A stretch of 62,582 nucleotides of DNA from Bigelowiella natans CCMP2755 (Eukaryota > Cercozoa > Chlorarachniophyceae): positions 1 to 62,582 of the forward strand of contig ADNK01000103.1 in NCBI GenBank assembly GCA_000320545.1, read 5' to 3'. Of this stretch, positions 55,021 through 62,582 are shown in pieces; the first letter of the stretch is position 1; each line of letters begins with the position of its first letter. A model generated the notes under the pieces. The model was not told the DNA's origin. It worked only from the letters and a program-made list of their open reading frames with translations, and ran no database searches. A program made the translations under genes and the position numbers.

Positions 55021-56607
55021 CTTTTCCCGGCAAATGGAATTAAATACTAGATGATCATATGCTCTCGCTCCTCTTCCTCCTTCCCCCTCCCTCCTCTCCT
55101 CGCTCTTCTGGCTTGCGGAGAAAACGGCGACGGACTACGTAGTGGGAATATCTCGTGAATGCGCTACAGTATGACAAAAACAAGGAAAAGGTAGTCGGGA
55201 GCCAACCAGCTATCTCCAAAATGAAGGGCGTTTTACCCAAAAATAGGTTCTATCCGCAAGTCGCACCAGCATTGAACAAACATTAGACGCATCTGCAACC
55301 TGTTCTTCTCTGCCTCTGCTGAGAGCTGCGCGCAAGTGCACAATGATCGATCGAACTTGGAGGAATTCGGGGTCTTAGATCATCTGAATGTGCCCAAAGC
55401 GACTAAATTTGTCCCAAAATTGTTTCCCTGCACTTCTGCGAGAAACATTCCGCCATGTGTTGAGCAATCTAGCAATGCGCCCGCATGTCAGTCTTCGTGA
55501 AAGTGAAAATGTTGTGTGATGACACTCATCACATGAGGCAATTGCACCAACTTGAACAGATATGACCATTTCATCAACTCTGACGAAGATGAAGGAAAGT
55601 TGCCGGACTTTCACCTGATCTCGAAACATCCCTCAAAAGCAACGAATGGCGTCTGGAGCGTGTGCAATCAAAGACAAAGACAAAGACAATGGTGAAAAAC
55701 CACACTTCCAAGACGAGGTGCTGGATCATGATTGCTGTGTCCAATGTGATCCCAGGATGGAAATCATTCGAATCCACAGATGTGCAATGCAAAAAAAAAA
55801 GTGGTGCACAATGTTGCCCCGCCCATCGGCTGCACACTGGTGTGAACAGTTGACGTGCACCTTTGAAGTGTGACACGCTGCCGCACGCGTCAAGCTCACA
55901 TCGCATTGGCTAGTCCGCCATTGAGGTGGTGTCAACAGACCATGCAGACGACATTTGAGATGTCGCCATGGTCACGTTGTCACGTTGCGCATGCATTGCG
56001 AGCAAAGTGTGGTGCGCGCAGCATTGTCAAGACTGTGAAATGATTTTGTCCAATCAGCGAAGCTGTTAGCCATCTGTTGCCTTAGCAAGCTGGCTGGGCA
56101 TTCGCATTAGATGCGAGCACCATGTCAGACGATGCGGTTTCACATTGCTGCATGACCGCTGCCAGGGTGCATGCAATGCTTGAGAGAATGCCAACTGAAA
56201 ATGTTGAATCGATCGTCTGATCGTATCGCCACTGTCATTTTCTTTAATTTAGGCTCAAACATGTGCAAAATGATTCACACAAATGTAGCATTCATCTGCT
56301 AGTTGTGATTCCACAATTCATCGGATGTCAGCCTCACTGAACATAAGTATCAGCAGTGCGATGATCCAACAATGCAAGGGTGGGTCATTAGGCGAACGCA
56401 ACATGAGTCACATGATTGTAATTTTGAATGCTACTTCTTCTCATTCGTATGTAAGAGCATCCATTTTATGAGATCAGGGCCATCATGACCTACAATTAGA
56501 GTTATCATTAACTATCAACGCATTCATCTATATGCTGCCAGTAGTTCGTAAAGTAGATCGATAGAGCATAGGAAGAGTGTAATAGAAGTGTGTGTGTGTC
56601 ATTCTCT

Positions 56608-56649
<42 letters not shown>

Positions 56650-56699
56650 GCTTGTGTGTGTGTGTGTGGGTGTGTGTCTATAAGTGTATATGCGTGTGT
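55021..56699. other. Intergenic plus degenerate repeat-like island; no intact gene
   Basis: 55375-55906 has a plus frame with KDKDKDNGEKPHFQDEV (from an AAGAC repeat) and an overlapping minus frame (VGAIASCDECHHTTFSLSRR). 55860-56450 is rich in GCATGC, CACATG and TGCATG words. A (CT)n tract lies at 56610-56645 with (GT)n to 56675. Nothing complete. Confidence 0.4.
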
Positions 56700-57165
56700 T
56701 GTGCCATGCGCACACTCCCAGAGCGCGGGAAGGGAAGGAGAGGGAAGAGAAAGGAAAAGCACCCTTGAATGTCTTCCCATGCACATGCACATCTTCTCCG
56801 GCATAAACTTGCATCCAGCTCGCGTGGCCTGCTCACAATGCATAAGTTATATCTGCAGCAGGCGGTGACGACATAATGGTGAGGGCTATGGTGACACTGA
56901 GCGCCCACGTACGAAGAAAAGGGGTGATGTGGGCATTTGGAATCAACGCAGTTCCTTAGGCAGAGGCGCTACTACACGTCTGTGCCCTTTCACCACCGAA
57001 GGAGATCTCATCATCTTCCGGGTTGTTGTTGTTTTGTGCTTTTTCTTTCGAAACCCTTACGTCATGTGGGGAGTCGCGACGAAGATATGTGTCTCTAATC
57101 CTTGATTGCTATCGGTGATGTGTATGTACGCATGTATGTATGTATGTATGTATGTATGTATGTAT

Positions 57166-57207
<42 letters not shown>

Positions 57208-57349
57208 TAAATACACTATTATTACCGTCATAACCAGGATATCCTAACGGTCCCGGGCTCTCATTGTATCGAGTGTATCTGCCAAAATTATCAGTAGTAT
57301 TAATCGCAACCTATAAGAAGAAACACCACCATATTTACATGCATTTATA

Positions 57350-57393
<44 letters not shown>

Positions 57394-57585
57394 TTACGTG
57401 CAACATGTATGTAAATGATACGCTACTCCCCCACGCACTTGATTTCCAGTCTGAGATTCGCCTTCTTGATCATCGCAACACTACGATCTGTATAGTCTAC
57501 GGGGACAACCTGGGAAATTGGGTGCATGATTTCTCTCTCGGCGTACCCAGGATTATCACCCATTTTTTGTAAATTAAATATATGT

Positions 57586-57619
<34 letters not shown>

Positions 57620-58942
57620 TGTTGGCTTCCATCACAATAAATCTTAACACTTCGGATATATGTCGAGATGATTTAAGTCGTATTAGCGTACGCTTCTTCC
57701 CCTCCCCCTCCCCTTCTCCCCCCCTCTCACTTCTCCCGCACTTCATCACCATCATTCTCACCATCGTAGTATAGTCCCTCAACTGGGGGGAGATACCTGG
57801 TCATTCGCTCCATGGAAAGCCCACACCGGTACCTTTATATCAGAGGCTTTAGGAACTCCAGCGGCGCCTGGAAGGGGGATGAGGCGGAGGAGGACGATTG
57901 TGAAGAAGGGATGTTATAGATGCGGTGGTGATATTTACACGTTATACATATAATGCGTATTTGTGTGCGTGTCTGTGTGTGTGTGTTTGTGGGTGTTAGT
58001 ATTTTTGTCTGAATTTAATGCAGTGTCAGCGTGGTAGATATCTCATCTCTGTGAAAGAACCAAAAAACAACTTACACACGGGGGCCACGGCCGCAAAGAG
58101 TCCAGTAGTGGCACCCCTCTTGCGACAGCATCGATGATGGTGATGATGGAAAAGGAGGAGGGGAGGGAGTTGGCGCAAAAAAATGAACGATGAGGGTCAT
58201 ATCCCAAAATACGAGAAGAACGTAGTTTGATCAAATGCGTGCGAGAGTATGAGTGTGTTTGGGCGTCGTCTTTTCTATATCTCTCGTTCACTCTCTCTCA
58301 AGTCCATCAGCAAATACCCACACGCCAGCTCCACCCATGGACACACCAGTCAGATAAACCCTATTTTCCATCATCATCATCATCATTATCATCATCATCA
58401 TCACCATCATCACCACCATCGTTATCATCGTCGTTGTCTTCAAGGCTTCGTGAGCAATCTCTCAGATGTTCATTTCACCATTTGCATTTTTCCGCATCCC
58501 CCCCATTCCCTATCACATCACTGCGGCGTGAGATTGTGCCCCACCAGTAACTACTACTACCACTACTACTACCTGTGAGGATCGACGTGTAGACCCTTAT
58601 CATCGATAAGGTTTTGCGTGAATGTCTTTATTCGTGATGCATCTCCCCACCTATAACCATGGAGCGGTCAGCTCGTTGCAATCGTATTCCCTCCCCAAGC
58701 TATTTTAATCTCGATGTTTTTGGTCATTTCCCCAGAATCCGACCCCCACCCCTCCCTCCCCCCCCCCCCCTTTCTTCTGGGCGGTGTTACCCTCTGTCGG
58801 TCCGTGGTGAAGCGACAACGAAGTTCTCATGAAGCTCCTAAGCAAGGGGGGGGGGGGGGGGGGTAAGGGCTCTTCATGTTGGCAGTCATACTCAAATGGG
58901 GCTGCTGCTCTGGTCAGAAGATGGCAATACGTAGCGTTGTAA

Positions 58943-58974
<32 letters not shown>

Positions 58975-59123
58975 AATAGAGTTGCCTAGTGACGCTCATT
59001 ATCAACTATATCTTCGGGGTGATAAAGACTACAACTCGCCTTCGCAATTTTCAAATAATATATATATGTGTGTGTGTGTGTGTATAATATGTCAACGCAG
59101 CCCGCTGGCACCTTAAGACTTAC

Positions 59124-59182
<59 letters not shown>

Positions 59183-59455
59183 TGTGAGTGAGTGTGTGTG
59201 TGCTCACATTTAGCATACCGGAATAGCTCTTTTATAATGGAGTTCCACTTGTGGGCAGCCCGTAGCGCCTGCATGGATACCCGCAAGCGACCAACCAATC
59301 AACCAATCAACCACCACCACCATGTTACTATGCGAAACCGAAAGAGGGAGATGCGTCTTCCTTGTGGAGTAGTCACTCTCGTTTTTATGTCGCTCACTCA
59401 CCGTCGGCAATAAGACCCATAGCAGTTCCCTAGATAGCATATCAATAGTTAACAC

Positions 59456-59488
<33 letters not shown>

Positions 59489-60735
59489 CACACCACAACC
59501 CACCACAAATCATACGTATTAGGCGAAGTCATGAATGTAAGTGAGAAAATTCGTCGTCATCGCCATCGCTGCCAATGTCGTTGTTGGTTATTGGTGAACC
59601 GTCTGCTGCTAAATTGGGCGGAAAAGGGAAAAACAGCGCACCGATCCCATCTCTCCAGCCCCGTGCAAGAACACCAACAGCGGCCAGCGCCTGTCCTGTT
59701 TTTTATGGAAAGTTTCAATTCTGAGAAGTACAGACCGACCGAGGGAGATTGATTTGCAAGTTGCAGGGGGCTCGCTATACATGTAAGCACCTCGTTCTTC
59801 TTGTTCTCTGCTTCAAAGGCTTTCGGCGTGTATCTGTGATGACAAATATATGAGTGGGTACGCAAACGGTGCGGAGTAGGGGGGGGGGGGGGGGCAAGGG
59901 GGCTTGTGGAGTCGCGAGAGGGGGATATAGGGCAAATAAAATACTGCAATACTCATCTATCTCTAGAGGATACAGACAGAATAAAGTGACAGACGGGGGA
60001 AGGGATTAGGGGTATCAATCATCTCACAAGAGGTATTTTAAATTGGAGGATTTCTCGAGTCTTTCGATCTGGACACCATGGCCACGATCTTTCTCGCCTT
60101 TACGCGTAGTAGTGTCCGAGTGCATGGTCACAACAACGAACACGACGCCATTATTAGACACAAGCATATTCATTATCGGGACAAACTGCTGCTTGAGGAC
60201 CGCAAGCTTAATGCATGTCCTCTTACTGGATCAAAAATCATTTCGCACACTGCACCACCTTCAAGCATCGACTTTTTCACGTCCTCTCCTGCCCCCTAAT
60301 ATGGTGCGTTGTGTAGGTTTTTGCTTCGCAATGTCAAGGTAAGGTTGGACCCACATGGAAACATCTAAATTCAAAACACCGGCACCCTCTTTCGTACCCC
60401 ATTCATTGATGAGTAACAACCATACCTTCTTCGAGTCGCCATTTTCATTTATCATGGCGAAGGTTGCTCCGGTGGCTACGCAGGCCAGGAAGACGCAAGA
60501 GGCAAACAAAATCGCTCCCGAACGATTGATTCCCCAGCTGCAAGTTCTCCCCTAATCAGCAAGAGCCCATGTTACGCAACAGTAAGGAAAAGCGACTGGT
60601 TGATTCTCATCGCCAATGGTGTCCACCTTAGGCATTCACTGCGCCGGGGGCGGGCGTCCTTGCGGAAGGAGAAGGAACGCAACTGTGCAGATAGACAGAA
60701 GAGAGAAGAAAAAGAGCAATTTTGTGGCCGAACAT
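56700..60735 (-). CDS. Secreted alpha/beta-hydrolase (esterase/peptidase-like), about ten exons
   Basis: The ATG at 60735 opens MFGHKIALFLLSSVYLHSC, a good signal peptide; a second hydrophobic exon (LFASCVFLACVATGATFA, 60505-60450) makes the exact 5' structure uncertain. Core exons, minus strand: YTPKAFEAENKKNE (about 59838-59797); RRWPLLVFLHGAGEMGS (about 59690-59645), the HG oxyanion motif; GDASRIKTFTQNLIDDKGLH and VDPHR (about 58648-58576); VYLTGVSMGGAGVWVFADG (about 58360-58305), the nucleophile elbow GVSMG; GLFAAVAPVC (about 58105-58077); VPKASDIKVPVWAFHGANDQ (57865-57800), the catalytic Asp; VVPVDYTDRSVAMIKKANLR (57509-57450); YNESPGPLGYP spliced to GHASWMQVYAGEDV (56825-56780), the catalytic His. 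The full Ser-Asp-His triad is therefore present. It resembles the family of predicted secreted esterases/peptidases of the PHB-depolymerase/esterase-D type. Substrate unknown. The stop codon is not resolved. Confidence 0.7.
57122..57208. repeat. (GTAT)n-(GT)n-(GA)n compound repeat in the hydrolase gene
   Basis: GTAT/ATGT tetramers, then GT units, then GA units, within the intron before the GHASW exon. (TA)n tracts at 57354-57391 and 57587-57617 flank neighbouring exons. Confidence 0.9.
59128..59200. repeat. Compound (CT)n-(GT)n microsatellite in the hydrolase gene
   Basis: CT units then GT units in an intron; (CA)n at 59457-59488 lies in a neighbouring intron. Confidence 0.95.
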
Positions 60736-61523
60736 CGTACTGCGACTAGCACAAAATCATGTCGCAGGTAAAAATATGCGTTTATTTCATCGATAATTAC
60801 AGGCAATTAGCTCGTGACGAACGGGGTCAATTCTGAAACGTGGCTGGGGAGGACATCATCAGGGTGAACAAACCTGTCATAGCCTGGCTGCCTTGAGGTG
60901 CTTGGGCACGCCTTTGCAAGTCTACTTTGCACGGCTTTGCATTTGGAGGCGGTTTTCACTGGGCCATGGCCCTTTTTCCATGCCTCAGGGCACATTCGAG
61001 GTCTCTGGCTGCACGTCGTGTCGGGCACCAACGATGTCACATGTGTGCACATTGCCAATTATTCCACTTGCACCACACTTTGATGCTGATCAGCGAGGGT
61101 GCAAGCAAGCTGAACAAGAGCAATTTCACTGTAGACGCAGTGCGTTTCACATGGACACAGCTGTCATTAACTCCACAGAAACTGACATCACATGCACGCG
61201 GAAGATGAGCGGCGGATGCACATGCATTGTTGTTCCTGCACAGCGCACGCATTGTGACGTCAAATTTCACACGTACGATTGCTGATGAATGTGAGTAATG
61301 TTCATGTACGTGTACATGTTCTTGTTTAAAATTTTAGTCGTACATAAACCATATACGCGAACATGATTCATCTCACAATAGCCGCGAGCTAGCCTACGCA
61401 TACGTTCTATGCGATGGTCGGTGTATGTGACATACCCGCAACATACAGTGACGGTATAATGTTTTTGGCCTAAACTATATCTGTTATTCTCTGCTCTGTT
61501 TTCACTGCTGGTATAGCTATTAA
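60736..61523. other. Spacer containing a degenerate CATGCA-rich island
   Basis: 60807-61270 is built of CACATGTG, TGCATG and GCACGC words with overlapping Cys/His-rich frames on both strands. It is similar in style to 52.9-53.2 and 16.0-16.5 kb. Nothing intact is recognised. 61270-61523 is AT-rich flank. Confidence 0.4.
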
Positions 61524-62582
61524 CTAACTTCCATTCTTTTGTGGGGGGGGCACGATGCCGAGCTCCTCAAATTTAGTGTCCACATCGATCAAGAATTGCA
61601 TGTCCCGCCTGCGCGTTAGCCCCCCCCCAAAACTGCTACCAGCAGTAATGCTGCTACTGCTGCTGCTGCTACTACTATTACTACTACTACTACTGCTACC
61701 ACTGCTTCTCTCCTGGTGTATCGTTTCTTCTCCTTCTCGCCCACAAGCGTCTCGCAAAGCTGAGAGATATGCGTCCTGCACAGCCTAGTTGTGGTGGATT
61801 GCTGGAAGTTTACATATTGCTGAACGACGATGTATGTGCAGATTTCTGACCTTGGTGTCTATACCCTCTGCGACTTCAAAATGACACGGAATCACTCGGT
61901 TGATACCAGGGCACATCTCACCGATCTTTGCAACCCACTCCTATAACGGGGGAGATGGAGTGTTTGGGTAAGAAAAAGGGCGAGAGGACGGGCGCGGCAA
62001 GATAGTGTAATCTTCCATCTGAGACCCCCCCCTCCCCCCCCCCAACACCAACCCAGTAGCCAGGAAGGTGGGAAAGGAAGAGGATCAAAGCAACACCACC
62101 TCTGTAGTATTTGCTTCTCTAAATTTTCAAATGTGTTTTAAAAATATCGTTCCGCGGGATGATCTCGCAATCGTGCCTGGCGACTGCTAGTCACAGTATA
62201 ACTAGCTGGCGTTCCCCTCCCCTCCCTGCTTCTACCCAGCTAAATCCAAATTTCCAAAAATGAAGCCTCTCATACACATTCTTCGTCCCCACTCTACTAC
62301 TGAAACTACTGCTGCTGCTACTGCTACTACTACGACTTGTCTTTCTCCCCCCCCCCCCCCAATTGATGCGCGTAATAATAGTAATGATTTTTAAGCATTA
62401 GTAGCATGTACACAAACCTCAATGTCAGCCTCAAATCTTCGTAGGACAAGTTGCCGTATAAAAGGCGTCGGGATCTTTGATAATGTTCATGATAATGATG
62501 ATGAGCGCGGGACGTCTCTAGTCCATCCTCCCACCCCTTTCTCCTTCTCTCCTCTCTCTCTTCTCTCTCTCTTCTCTCTCTA
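61524..62582 (-). CDS. DUF4336 domain protein, C-terminal part; 5' end beyond window
   Basis: Minus exons: TPFIRQLVLRRFEADIE (about 62470-62418) splices (ATTGAG/GTTTGTG to TATAG/GAGTGG) into EWVAKIGEMCPGINRVIP and CHFEVAEGIDTK (about 61940-61850). The last exon reads VQDAYLSALRDACGREG, a Ser run from an AGC/AGT repeat, then RRDMQFLIDVDTKFEELGI with the stop at 61524. The RVIPCHF motif and the Leu-rich C-terminal segment match DUF4336, a metallo-beta-lactamase-like family of algae and plants with no established reaction. The N-terminal two-thirds is off the window. Confidence 0.65.

Noticed and set aside
1-62582. tRNA and rRNA genes
   Set aside because: No B-box-like motif with a matching acceptor stem, and no rRNA segments, were seen on reading; a tRNAscan/Rfam search would be decisive.

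Overview
This is eukaryotic nuclear DNA from an intron-rich unicellular protist or alga. Nearly every gene is split by short GT-AG introns (about 50-110 bp in compact genes, several hundred bp where microsatellites sit in them), and simple repeats are very dense: (CT)n/(GA)n, (CA)n/(GT)n, (TA)n, (CTG)n, (CAT)n and poly-G. I place no species name on it. A Deg-type protease with a signal peptide followed by a Phe-containing AAFAS motif, plus a DUF4336 protein, suggest an alga with a complex red-type plastid, for example a cryptophyte or stramenopile. This is inference.

Layout: 1-9256 (minus) reads best as one very large gene, cut by the left edge: a polycystin-1-like receptor with eight exon-encoded propeller-like repeats, a Thr/Ser/Pro stalk built from a 66-bp minisatellite, REJ modules, a GPS motif and membrane helices. 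At 10011-15724 lies an apparently intact Ty3/gypsy-type LTR retrotransposon with two LTRs that look identical and a CTGA target duplication. It has landed in a small ORF. 15.8-17.5 kb is degenerate, CATGCA-rich, repeat-related DNA.

17.5-25.4 kb carries a TLC-domain membrane protein (minus), a Sua5/YrdC threonylcarbamoyl-AMP synthase (plus), an HtrA/Deg serine protease (minus) and an SLC18-like major facilitator transporter (plus). 26.8-33.4 kb holds a SET/SMYD-like lysine methyltransferase (minus) head-to-head with a secreted type-B carboxylesterase (plus). 34.0-38.7 kb is an AT-rich block with a medium-chain dehydrogenase/reductase and a LIM-domain protein (both minus), a small unrecognised gene (minus) and a 14-3-3 protein (plus). 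39.4-41.0 kb is an RWD+DUF1115 protein (minus). 41.6-49.2 kb is a long VIT-VWA gene (plus) with microsatellite-filled introns and a Gly- then Cys-rich tail.

49.9-51.9 kb is a coiled-coil protein (minus), 53.6-55.0 kb a SLAC1/TehA-type anion channel (minus), 56.7-60.7 kb a secreted alpha/beta-hydrolase (minus), and 61.5 kb to the right edge the C-terminus of a DUF4336 protein (minus). Degenerate repeat-like islands at 52.3-53.5, 55.4-56.4 and 60.8-61.3 kb resemble the one flanking the retrotransposon. There is no operon-like organisation; several genes form close divergent pairs. The genes look like independent housekeeping, signalling, secretory and transport functions rather than one pathway. 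All splice junctions given were inferred by eye from GT/AG sites, phase and protein-family continuity.
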